Below, in pieces: positions 1 through 5,119 of a DNA stretch of 5,162 bases. The notes under the pieces are model-generated. The model searched no databases, was not told the origin of the DNA, and saw only the letters and a list, made by a program, of their open reading frames with translations. The DNA comes from Smithellaceae bacterium (GTDB lineage Bacteria; Desulfobacterota; Syntrophia; Syntrophales; Smithellaceae): NCBI GenBank assembly GCA_028701435.1, contig JAQVQT010000089.1:1-5162 (forward strand). The letters are read 5' to 3'. The position numbers and the translations under genes were made by a program. The number at the start of each line of letters is the position of its first letter. Within the stretch, counting starts at the first letter, position 1.

Positions 1-29
1 AGAATGTATGAAAAATCCTTTACCTGCAT
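1..29 (-). CDS. Possible start of a downstream gene, cut by the window edge
   Basis: On the minus strand an ATG at 27-29 opens a frame reading MQVKDFSYI before the window ends. It is preceded by AGGA about 5 nt upstream of the ATG, a usable Shine-Dalgarno match. It lies 68 bp downstream of the DUF2065 gene on the same strand and could be the next operon member. Nine residues are too few to name a family, and the frame could be a chance opening. No terminator-like hairpin is visible between it and the preceding gene. Confidence 0.3.
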
Positions 30-97
30 CGTTTCCTGGTTTCGTCAAAAAGTTCAGGCAAATAATCAGAATCCGCCGGGGCTGTCAATGAAAACCG

Positions 98-283
98 TCA
101 GCGCCGCCCGAAATAAAGAAGAATCAGGCCCAGGGCAATGGCGCCAATGCCCATGACGCGGAGCGTATTCTCCGGCAGCGTCGAGATTTTGATCAGATAA
201 ATTTTCAGCTTTTCCGGAAAAACCAGATAGGGAAGGCCTTCCATAATGAAGACCATGCCGATGACGCACAGAAAATAGTCCAA
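98..283 (-). CDS. DUF2065 (YjeT-like) small inner-membrane protein
   Basis: This 61-aa protein has two hydrophobic segments, at about residues 3-22 and 44-58. A short polar linker contains a conserved-looking L-P-E-N-T-L-R-x-x-G stretch (about 36-45), and the protein ends in a basic Gly-Arg-Arg. The pattern of hydrophobic helix, EGLPY..FPEK, LPENTLR and GIGAIALGL matches the DUF2065 family, whose E. coli member YjeT is about 65 aa and is encoded near hflKC. The function of the family is unknown; a two-helix inner-membrane protein is the likely form. The start codon is TTG (281-283), three bases after the mazG stop codon. AAGGGA lies about 9 nt upstream, inside the end of mazG. An ATG nine codons further in would remove most of the first helix, so TTG is preferred. 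It is the last certain gene of the minus-strand operon. Confidence 0.82.
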   Translation of the reverse strand: MDYFLCVIGMVFIMEGLPYLVFPEKLKIYLIKISTLPENTLRVMGIGAIALGLILLYFGRR

Positions 284-286
284 TGT

Positions 287-1078
287 CTATATTCCCTTCT
301 CCTTGGCTTTGTTCCAGATCAAATCCAGCTCCGCGGGCGTCGCGTCAGCAGGCGACCGGCCCTGGGCGGCAAGCGTCTGTGTGAGATAGGTCCAACGCCT
401 CAGAAATTTATCAGAGGCTCGGGCGGCCGCTTTTTCGGCGTCCACGTTCAGAAAACGGCCCAGATTCACCAGCGTAAAAAAGAGGTCGCCCATTTCTTCT
501 TCAATCTTGACGGCATCGCCCTGCTTTCGCGCTTCTTCCAGCTCATCCAGCTCCTCTTTCAATTTATCCAGAACCCCGTTCGCGTCCGGCCAGTCGAAAC
601 CGCGGCGCGAGGCGGCCGCCGATATCTTTTGCGCTTTTTGCAGCGCCGGCATCGAACGGGGAATGCCGCCGAAAGGATTCTCGCCGGGCGCCGCGCCGCC
701 GCGTTCTTTCTTTTTGATTTCCTGCCAGTTGTCCTTGACATCCTGGACGGATTCAACCTTGACGTCGCCGAAAACATGCGGGTGCCTTCGAATCATTTTT
801 TCCTGAATGCCTTTCATGACATCCGCGAGGGAGAACTCGCCCGCTTCGGCCGAAATCTCGGCAATAAACAAAATCTGGAACAGCAGGTCGCCCAGCTCTT
901 CCTGAATGTGCCCCGGATCGTTTTCGGTGAGCGCGTCCAGCACCTCATAGGATTCGTCGAGCAGATATTTTCCGATATCCTGCCTTGTCTGCTTCCGGTC
1001 CCAGGGGCAGCCGTCCGGCGCGCGCAGCCTTTGAATCAGCGCGACAAGCTCCTGCAGTTGGGTTTGAGTCTGATTCAT
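287..1078 (-). CDS. mazG: Nucleoside triphosphate pyrophosphohydrolase MazG
   Basis: The product is a 263-aa cytosolic enzyme that hydrolyses (d)NTPs to the monophosphate and pyrophosphate. It is thought to cleanse the nucleotide pool and, in E. coli, to lower ppGpp under starvation. The two tandem all-alpha MazG domains are visible. The N-terminal one has GCPWD (23-27), DESYEVLDAL (41-50), EELGDLLFQ (60-68) and RRHPHVFGD (97-105). The linker has IPRSMPALQKAQKI (139-152). The C-terminal domain has GFDW (160-163), an ExxE pair (E176, E179) and an ExxD pair (E195, D198), which are the Mg-binding acidic residues known to be catalytic in E. coli MazG. The length equals that of the E. coli protein, and no key residue is missing. 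The ATG lies only 6 bp after the stop of the preceding gene, with no good Shine-Dalgarno match (only AAAG), so translational coupling is likely. Confidence 0.97.
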   Translation of the reverse strand: MNQTQTQLQELVALIQRLRAPDGCPWDRKQTRQDIGKYLLDESYEVLDALTENDPGHIQEELGDLLFQILFIAEISAEAGEFSLADVMKGIQEKMIRRHPHVFGDVKVESVQDVKDNWQEIKKKERGGAAPGENPFGGIPRSMPALQKAQKISAAASRRGFDWPDANGVLDKLKEELDELEEARKQGDAVKIEEEMGDLFFTLVNLGRFLNVDAEKAAARASDKFLRRWTYLTQTLAAQGRSPADATPAELDLIWNKAKEKGI

Positions 1079-1084
1079 GATGCT

Positions 1085-1480
1085 TTAAGGAAGGGGCCAC
1101 TCGCCGCGTGCCTGCAGGACTTCCCTGAAGGCGGCCAGCGCTTCATTGACGGCCGGCATGCCGGCGTAGGTTGCCGTCTGGAAAAATATTTCCACCAGTT
1201 TTTTCGGATCGCAGCCCACGTTCAGGGCGGCGTTGGCGTGAACTTTCAGCTCGTCCCGGGCCTTGAGCGCGGCCAGCATCGCGCAGGCCGCCATCTGGCG
1301 CTCCTGAAGCGTCAGGACCCCGCGCGAGTAAAGGTTGCCGGTGATGAAGCGCGAAAAATCATTGGCCAGCCCGCGGTCAAACTCGCGCCACAGCGAGTAG
1401 GGGCGGTCCAGCTTTGCGCCGCCGGAAAAGAGTTTTTCGGCCGTTTCCTGTGTTTTCTCCTTCGTTTTCTGATCTTCCAT
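1085..1480 (-). CDS. Carboxymuconolactone decarboxylase (CMD) family protein
   Basis: This 131-aa protein belongs to the CMD/AhpD-like all-alpha fold. The core runs from about residue 56 (LTLQERQMAACAMLAAL) through RDELKVHANAALNVGC (75-90), PKKLVEIFFQTATYAGMPAVNEAL (92-115) and AAFREVL. E77 and H81 sit where the family has its conserved acid/His pair. The CxxC motif of the AhpD peroxidase subgroup is absent, so this is closer to the 4-carboxymuconolactone decarboxylase (PcaC-like) branch than to a thiol peroxidase. No other beta-ketoadipate pathway gene is in the window, so the real substrate is unknown. The start at 1478-1480 is chosen because CTCCGGGAG precedes it and it follows the upstream stop by 14 bp. 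The frame stays open further upstream, but that part is a shadow of the deacetylase gene. The N-terminal 20 residues are Lys/Glu/Thr-rich and probably disordered. Confidence 0.88.
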   Translation of the reverse strand: MEDQKTKEKTQETAEKLFSGGAKLDRPYSLWREFDRGLANDFSRFITGNLYSRGVLTLQERQMAACAMLAALKARDELKVHANAALNVGCDPKKLVEIFFQTATYAGMPAVNEALAAFREVLQARGEWPLP

Positions 1481-1494
1481 GGCGGCTCCCGGAG

Positions 1495-2805
1495 TTACTT
1501 GACGATAAAGACGTTTTTCTGCCTGTCCTGAAAATAAACATGGTTGTACTGCGAACTGTTCATGCGATTGAAAAAATTTTCTCCGCTTTCGCGGCATTCG
1601 GGGCAGCAGCTGTTGGGCAGAATGACCGCGTAGATTCTCTTGCCCGTGTCGGCGGCCGAGTCGATCATGACCACCCCTCCGCATTTGTCGCATACCCGGA
1701 CGGTTTCGGTTTGCTTCTCCATGATATTGTCCGTGTCGTAATAGATGTTCTTTTCGCGGCGAATGTAGGCGGCGGACCCGGTGACCTGCTTCTTCAGGTT
1801 TTTCTTTTTCTTCCAAAGCGTCATTACATTTTTGGCTTCCTCTTCGATCAGCCGGGTAATTTCCGGCGATTGGCGAATGCGCAAAGCGTCGTAATCCGGC
1901 TCGCGAACCTGGCTGAAGTCCAGTCCGGCCATCGCCAAAATGATGCCGACGTTGACGTAGGGCAGGGCTTTTTCGATGGAGTAGCCGCCTTCCAGCACGG
2001 CAATGTCGGGCGCGAGTTTTTCATTGAGCAGCGCGTACCCCTGGGCGCTGAAGCTCATGTTCGTGATCGGGTCGCTGTAGTGGTTGTCCTGCCCGGCGGA
2101 GTTGATGATGATCTCCGGTTTGAACTCCTCCAGCATCGGAAGAATGACGTTGTCCAGCACAAAAAGGAAGCCTTCATCCGATGTGCGCGGAGGCAGCGGA
2201 ATGTTGATCGTCGCACCCAGCGCGTTGGGGCCTCCGAAATCGTCGGTGAAGCCCGTTCCGGGATAGAGCGTTCTTCCGTCCTGATGGATGGAAATGCACA
2301 GGACATCCGGATCATTCCAGTAAATGTCCTGCGTGCCGTCGCCGTGATGGCAGTCCGTATCCACGACGGCGATCCGTTTGACCCCGAATTGATGGCGGAT
2401 GTATTCGATCATCACGGCTTCAATATTGATGTTGCAGAATCCCCTCGCGCCGTGGGCGACCAGCATGGAATGATGGCCGGGCGGCCGGACCAGCGCAAAG
2501 GCGTTGTCCACTTCACCCGATAATACTTTTTTCGCGGCGGTGATCGCGCCGCCCGCGGAAATCAGGTGAGAATTCGTGGTTAAATATTGCGGGTTCGGAA
2601 CACAGATATGGCAGCGGTTGATGTCGGCGTACGTGGCGAGGTCCGGCTTGTATTCCACAATATTGGGAAAATCCAGCAGGCCTTCTTCAAACACCTGATC
2701 CTGCGTGTACAGCAGCCTTTCTTCACGCTCCGGATGGTTGGGGGAAATGGCCCAATCAAAGGCCGGGAAAAAGATGAGGCCGGTTTTCTTTAATTTTTTA
2801 GGCAT
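1495..2805 (-). CDS. Histone deacetylase family Zn-dependent amidohydrolase with C-terminal Cys4 tail
   Basis: This 436-aa protein has a full arginase/deacetylase-fold catalytic domain at about residues 8-296. The family motifs appear in order: HPERxxR (24-30), RPPGHH (107-112, the catalytic His pair H111/H112), GFCNIN (122-127), DTDCHHGDGTQ (149-159), YPGTGF (181-186), SAGQDNHYSDP (236-246) and EGGY (272-275, transition-state Tyr). The expected Zn ligands D151, H153 and D240 are all present, so it should be active. Bacterial members (AcuC, HDAC-like amidohydrolases, acetylpolyamine amidohydrolases) remove acetyl or acyl groups from Lys, polyamines or small amides; the substrate here cannot be read from sequence. 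Beyond the domain come a charged, probably helical stretch (about 315-345) and a tail with CxxC (C372, C375) and C-CPEC (C401, C404), resembling a small zinc ribbon. The gene overlaps the upstream ATPase gene by 8 bp (ATGCCTAA). AAGGG lies 7 nt before the ATG. Confidence 0.93.
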   Translation of the reverse strand: MPKKLKKTGLIFFPAFDWAISPNHPEREERLLYTQDQVFEEGLLDFPNIVEYKPDLATYADINRCHICVPNPQYLTTNSHLISAGGAITAAKKVLSGEVDNAFALVRPPGHHSMLVAHGARGFCNINIEAVMIEYIRHQFGVKRIAVVDTDCHHGDGTQDIYWNDPDVLCISIHQDGRTLYPGTGFTDDFGGPNALGATINIPLPPRTSDEGFLFVLDNVILPMLEEFKPEIIINSAGQDNHYSDPITNMSFSAQGYALLNEKLAPDIAVLEGGYSIEKALPYVNVGIILAMAGLDFSQVREPDYDALRIRQSPEITRLIEEEAKNVMTLWKKKKNLKKQVTGSAAYIRREKNIYYDTDNIMEKQTETVRVCDKCGGVVMIDSAADTGKRIYAVILPNSCCPECRESGENFFNRMNSSQYNHVYFQDRQKNVFIVK

Positions 2806-4471
2806 GGTTTACCCTTTCAGCGCCGGTGGAAATCAGGCCGGGTTTTATCTGAACCTTGACGCGGATATTTTTCCCCGTCGTGTAAAAATCACGAACCATG
2901 TTGAATTCCTGCGATTCGGTGACTTCCATGATGATGTCTTCGGGCCGCGCGCCCATGCCGGCGGCTTTTTCGCGAAGCGTTGTTTTGCCGACTTCGACGG
3001 CGTCCGCCAGCACAAAACTGCGGGGAATGCTCTGCACGCGCCCCTCTTCAGAGATGATCAGCTCTCTTTTTTCCGTGTCCGCCAGAATGGTGACTTCCGC
3101 GGTAGTCCGGGCCAACGCCACGCCGAGCGCGTTGGAAACCTCCGAGTGATCCGGGATGGAGTAGGGATAGCCAAGATTCTGCGCGATGAACGGGGCGACC
3201 GCGGCCGGTCCGCCCGCGACGTACAGCATTTTCGGCTCGATAATTTTTCCTTCCAGCAGCTCATGGATGGTGTAAACCGGTTTATTATTGATTTCGGCGA
3301 GAATCTGCCGGACATGGTCGGAAATCATGGCGGCCATTTTTTTCACAATGGCCTGCGCCGCGTCCTGAACATCCACGCGAAGCATTTTGGCCAGCGGAGC
3401 AATCGCGTCCCGGGCTTTTTGCCTGTCGCCGAAATCGACGATGCCTTCCGCGATCATGGCGTCCGTGGGCGTCGGGAAGGGCCCGCCCAGAGCGGCGGCC
3501 GAACCTTCGCGCTGCGGACCGATCACAAGGCCGCCGTTTTCAACTTTCACAACGCTGTCGCCGCCTACCCCGATCGATTTTGTGTAAAGCCCGCGAATCA
3601 GCGTTTTGCGTCCGTCAATGGCCACTCCGGACGGCTCCAGAAGAGGAACCCCGTCGGCAAAGACGGAGATGTCCGTGGTCGTGCCGCCGATGTCCAGCGC
3701 CACGGCGTCTTCCTTCATGCGCGCCGTTGCCAGAACGCCCATGATGCCGGCCGCGGGTCCGGAATGAATGGTCTGCACGGGACATTCCATGGACTTGTTG
3801 ATCAGGATGGTGCCGCCGTCCGCCTTCAGAATATAGACGGGAATGTTCGCTCCGATTTTCTCGATAAATTTCTGAACATCCTGTACGAAGCCCTGATAAA
3901 TGTCGTGGATAGCGGCGTTGAGATAGGTTGTGGCGATACGGCGTGGAAAATTAAGCTGTCCCGAAAGCGTATGGCCCAAAGAAATGTGCCTGGAATCATC
4001 CTGCAGCAGTTCGGCCGCGTCCATTTCCTGCTGCGGATTGCGGCTGGAAAATTTGCCGACGATTCCGATGTCCCGGATTTGATTTTGAGCAATCTCATTG
4101 CTGATCTCATTGATTTGCCGGCTGTTCACGTTCTTGACGGGAATGCCCCGATGATTGACATAGCCCCTGGCAAAGTAAACATCTTTGCCGAGGTCCAGCG
4201 TTTCCGGCGACAGCCCGGGGCCGCTTAACAAAACCATGGCCACGCGGTTGATTTTGTTCTGGACAATCGCATTGGTCGAGATCGTAGTGCTCAATACGAT
4301 CCTGTCAATATTATTGATGTTCTCGTCGGAAATCAGCTTTTGGGCCGCTTCCAGAAGCGAGGCCATAATATTTGCCGGATTCGTAAGGACTTTTGCTTTC
4401 CTGATCAGTTGAAAGTTCCGGACCAGAACTGCATCTGTGTGGGTTCCGCCGACGTCAATACCAAGTATCAT
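2798..4471 (-). CDS. Hydantoinase/oxoprolinase family ATPase (HyuA-like, short form)
   Basis: The product (557 aa) belongs to the ASKHA-fold hydantoinase A/oxoprolinase/acetone carboxylase-beta family, whose members use ATP to activate lactam or carbonyl substrates. Visible motifs: the N-terminal phosphate loop GIDVGGTHTDAVLV (4-17), STTISTNAI (61-69), KADGG (216-220), SGPAAG (237-242), the second phosphate motif LDIGGTTTDISV (259-270), SIGVGGDS (299-306), VAGGPAA (418-424) and PDHSEVSNALG (440-450). It is shorter than classical N-methylhydantoinase A (about 690 aa) and ends in a small beta-rich region. No HyuB partner is visible in the window. The frame is open back to 4558, with ATGs at 4558, 4492 and 4471. 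The 4471 ATG is chosen because AAGGA (4479-4483) lies 7 nt upstream and the phosphate loop then begins at residue 4, as is usual. The predicted promoter also places the transcript start at about 4494, almost on the 4492 ATG. This is the first gene of the operon. Confidence 0.92.
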   Translation of the reverse strand: MILGIDVGGTHTDAVLVRNFQLIRKAKVLTNPANIMASLLEAAQKLISDENINNIDRIVLSTTISTNAIVQNKINRVAMVLLSGPGLSPETLDLGKDVYFARGYVNHRGIPVKNVNSRQINEISNEIAQNQIRDIGIVGKFSSRNPQQEMDAAELLQDDSRHISLGHTLSGQLNFPRRIATTYLNAAIHDIYQGFVQDVQKFIEKIGANIPVYILKADGGTILINKSMECPVQTIHSGPAAGIMGVLATARMKEDAVALDIGGTTTDISVFADGVPLLEPSGVAIDGRKTLIRGLYTKSIGVGGDSVVKVENGGLVIGPQREGSAAALGGPFPTPTDAMIAEGIVDFGDRQKARDAIAPLAKMLRVDVQDAAQAIVKKMAAMISDHVRQILAEINNKPVYTIHELLEGKIIEPKMLYVAGGPAAVAPFIAQNLGYPYSIPDHSEVSNALGVALARTTAEVTILADTEKRELIISEEGRVQSIPRSFVLADAVEVGKTTLREKAAGMGARPEDIIMEVTESQEFNMVRDFYTTGKNIRVKVQIKPGLISTGAERVNHA

Positions 4472-4478
4472 TGCAGCG

Positions 4479-4483
4479 TCCTT
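4479..4483 (-). promoter_or_regulatory. Ribosome binding site that decides the start of the HyuA-like gene
   Basis: On the minus strand AAGGA sits 7 nt before the ATG at 4469-4471. The earlier in-frame ATG at 4490-4492 is preceded only by an A-rich stretch with no Shine-Dalgarno match. This supports the shorter 557-aa product. Confidence 0.7.
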
Positions 4484-4501
4484 TTGGGTCATTTTTTCGT
4501 T

Positions 4502-4530
4502 TATATATATGTTTAAATATCTCTTGACAA
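4502..4530 (-). promoter_or_regulatory. Sigma70-type promoter of the minus-strand operon
   Basis: Read on the minus strand, TTGTCA (4530-4525, 5 of 6 to consensus) is followed after 17 bp by TATATA (4507-4502). TATAAA at 19-bp spacing is an alternative. The surrounding DNA is strongly AT-rich in an otherwise GC-rich window. Transcription would start near 4495-4493, giving a leader of about 22 nt that contains the AAGGA site. Its -35 box occupies the same bases as that of the divergent promoter. Confidence 0.65.
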
Positions 4531-4551
4531 GGCAAAAAAAAGGCGTAATGT
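4524..4551 (+). promoter_or_regulatory. Sigma70-type promoter of the small lipoprotein gene
   Basis: A perfect TTGACA (4524-4529) is followed after 16 bp by TAATGT (4546-4551), a weak -10 box. An A-tract (4534-4541) lies in the spacer. The transcript start would be about 4557-4560, giving a leader of about 50 nt with a hairpin near its 5' end. The -35 box is certain as a match; the -10 is the weaker part of the call. Confidence 0.6.
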
Positions 4552-4567
4552 CACGCACCGAAACACA

Positions 4568-4585
4568 TAGTGTGCTTGCACACTA
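4568..4585 (+). promoter_or_regulatory. 5' leader hairpin with CTTG tetraloop, or operator palindrome
   Basis: The sequence TAGTGTG-CTTG-CACACTA is a perfect 7-bp inverted repeat. As RNA it forms a stem closed by a G-C pair around CUUG, a known unusually stable tetraloop. It lies about 10 nt after the predicted transcript start and 7 nt before the ribosome binding site. It could protect the mRNA 5' end, tune translation, or as DNA act as a repressor site just downstream of the promoter. CACA at 4564-4567 can pair alternatively with TGTG at 4571-4574. Confidence 0.55.
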
Positions 4586-4592
4586 AATTTTT

Positions 4593-4601
4593 GAAAGGAG
4601 G
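4593..4601 (+). promoter_or_regulatory. Strong ribosome binding site of the lipoprotein gene
   Basis: GAAAGGAGG lies 9 nt upstream of the ATG at 4611, a near-ideal Shine-Dalgarno match. Together with the perfect -35 box and the terminator it suggests a short, abundantly translated monocistronic mRNA. Confidence 0.85.
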
Positions 4602-4610
4602 AAATGTCTA

Positions 4611-4829
4611 ATGAAGAAGGTACTGGCCATTTTTGTTAGCGTGCTTTTCTTGGCTTCTTTGTCCCTTGCGGCAGTAGGTTGCAGCAAGCAGGAAGAACCC
4701 GCACCGGCTCCCGCGGTTGAAGCGCCTGCGGCTCCGGCAGCAGAAGCCCCTGCAGCGCCTGCGGCTCCGGCAGCAGAAGCTCCGGCAGCCCCGGCAGCAG
4801 AAGCTCCGGCCCCTGCACCGGCGAAATAA
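4611..4829 (+). CDS. Small Ala/Pro-rich lipoprotein
   Basis: This 72-aa precursor has a clear type II signal peptide: MKK basic start, hydrophobic core (about residues 4-20) and lipobox AVGC with the lipidated Cys at 24. Signal peptidase II cleavage would leave a 49-aa mature lipoprotein starting CSKQEEP. Everything after residue 30 is low complexity, made almost only of Ala, Pro and Glu in EAPAAPAA repeats and ending in Lys. The residue after Cys is Ser rather than Asp, which by the E. coli rule favours the outer membrane. No enzymatic domain is present. By composition it could be a periplasmic spacer or an extended, disordered tether, roughly comparable in size to Lpp-type lipoproteins but without their coiled-coil heptads. 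The signal peptide, ribosome binding site, promoter and terminator make it a real gene; function unknown. The opposite-strand open frame across it is a by-product of the GC-rich repeats. Confidence 0.9.
   Translation: MKKVLAIFVSVLFLASLSLAAVGCSKQEEPAPAPAVEAPAAPAAEAPAAPAAPAAEAPAAPAAEAPAPAPAK
4719..4826 (+). repeat. In-frame EAPAAPAA coding repeats
   Basis: Four imperfect units encode residues 37-44 (EAPAAPAA), 45-55 (EAPAAPAAPAA), 56-63 (EAPAAPAA) and 64-72 (EAPAPAPAK). The DNA units of 24-33 bp are built from GAAGC, CCTGC and GGCTCCGGCAGCA-like blocks. Unit two carries an extra PAA triplet block, which suggests unit gain and loss by slippage or recombination. All length differences keep the frame. 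Confidence 0.8.
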
Positions 4830-4858
4830 ACTAATAATCAATTGCAGGATTATGGAAT

Positions 4859-4898
4859 CGGGGAATCTTTGTGAACGCACAGGTTCCCCGTTTTTTTT
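4859..4898 (+). terminator. Intrinsic (Rho-independent) terminator after the lipoprotein gene
   Basis: CGGGGAATC (4859-4867) pairs with GGTTCCCCG (4882-4890), giving 9 bp with one G-U pair. The stem continues past a TT bulge into TGTG/CACA around an AACG loop. Eight T residues follow at once (4891-4898). It starts 29 bp after the lipoprotein stop codon and closes a single-gene transcript. Confidence 0.93.
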
Positions 4899-4980
4899 AT
4901 TCGCAGCGGTACTCCGGACGTTTGCCTCACGCCGCCGCCATAAGTCTATCCCTCCACCCGGCCTGTTATCCCGGACTTTC

Positions 4981-5008
4981 GTAGGGAACGGTCGCGACCG
5001 TTCCTTAC
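4981..5008. repeat. REP-like 28-nt palindrome in the intergenic region
   Basis: The core GGAACGGTCGCGACCGTTCC (4985-5004) is a perfect 20-nt palindrome. It is flanked by GTAG on the left and TTAC on the right, which extend the pairing to 14 bp per arm with one G-T pair. No T-tract follows, so it is not a typical terminator. The form GTAGGG...-palindrome-...CTTAC is like the dispersed extragenic palindromes seen in many proteobacterial genomes. Only one copy is in this window, so dispersal is inferred. The rest of 4899-5107 shows no supportable gene. Confidence 0.6.
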
Positions 5009-5013
5009 ACCTC

Positions 5014-5035
5014 GCCCATCACCCATCGCCCATCG
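5014..5035. repeat. Short heptanucleotide tandem repeat
   Basis: Three units CCCATCA, CCCATCG, CCCATCG follow one another at 5015-5035, followed by a run of C (5036-5042) and then six T. This is a small simple-sequence tract in non-coding DNA just after the palindrome. No function can be read from it. Confidence 0.5.
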
Positions 5036-5119
5036 CCCCCCCTTTTTTGTCCGGCGTGGTCAATCACGAAAAAATATGTTATGCAGAAGGCGAAAAAATA
5101 ATTTAATGGAGGTGAGCCA

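Noticed and set aside
59..88. Possible minus-strand promoter (TTGACA at 83-88) before the frame starting at 29
   Set aside because: The -35 match is perfect, but the only -10 candidate at 18 bp is TATTTG, and the gene it would serve is itself uncertain.
629..1531. A 300-codon plus-strand open frame across the mazG and CMD genes
   Set aside because: It spans two real minus-strand genes and their junction, and has no motif of its own.
1481..1816. N-terminal extension of the CMD-family frame
   Set aside because: The frame is open but overlaps the 3' end of the deacetylase gene in another frame. The residues are Arg/His-rich shadow sequence, and the ATG at 1480 has a ribosome binding site and suits the family length.
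1414..2523. A 369-codon plus-strand open frame opposite the deacetylase gene
   Set aside because: It is antisense to the HDAC motifs, has no recognisable protein features and lacks a ribosome binding site; it results from codon-position GC bias.
2705..4228. A 507-codon open frame on the plus strand opposite the HyuA-like gene
   Set aside because: It is fully antisense to a gene with clear family motifs, has a His/Arg/Gly/Phe-rich composition typical of antisense frames and shows no domain motif.
4472..4558. Longer starts (ATG at 4558 or 4492) of the HyuA-like gene
   Set aside because: The 4558 start lies upstream of the predicted promoter elements. The 4492 start has no Shine-Dalgarno match and lies almost at the predicted transcript start. 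The 4471 start has AAGGA at 7 nt and places the phosphate loop at the N-terminus.
4608..4880. A minus-strand open frame rich in Arg, Cys and Gly opposite the lipoprotein gene
   Set aside because: It is the antisense image of the Ala/Pro repeats and overlaps the terminator; the plus-strand gene has a signal peptide, ribosome binding site and terminator.
4717..5106. A 129-codon plus-strand frame through the repeat region and intergenic DNA
   Set aside because: It runs out of frame through the lipoprotein repeats, across a strong terminator and through the palindrome, with a low-complexity Arg/Gln/Leu start and no ribosome binding site.
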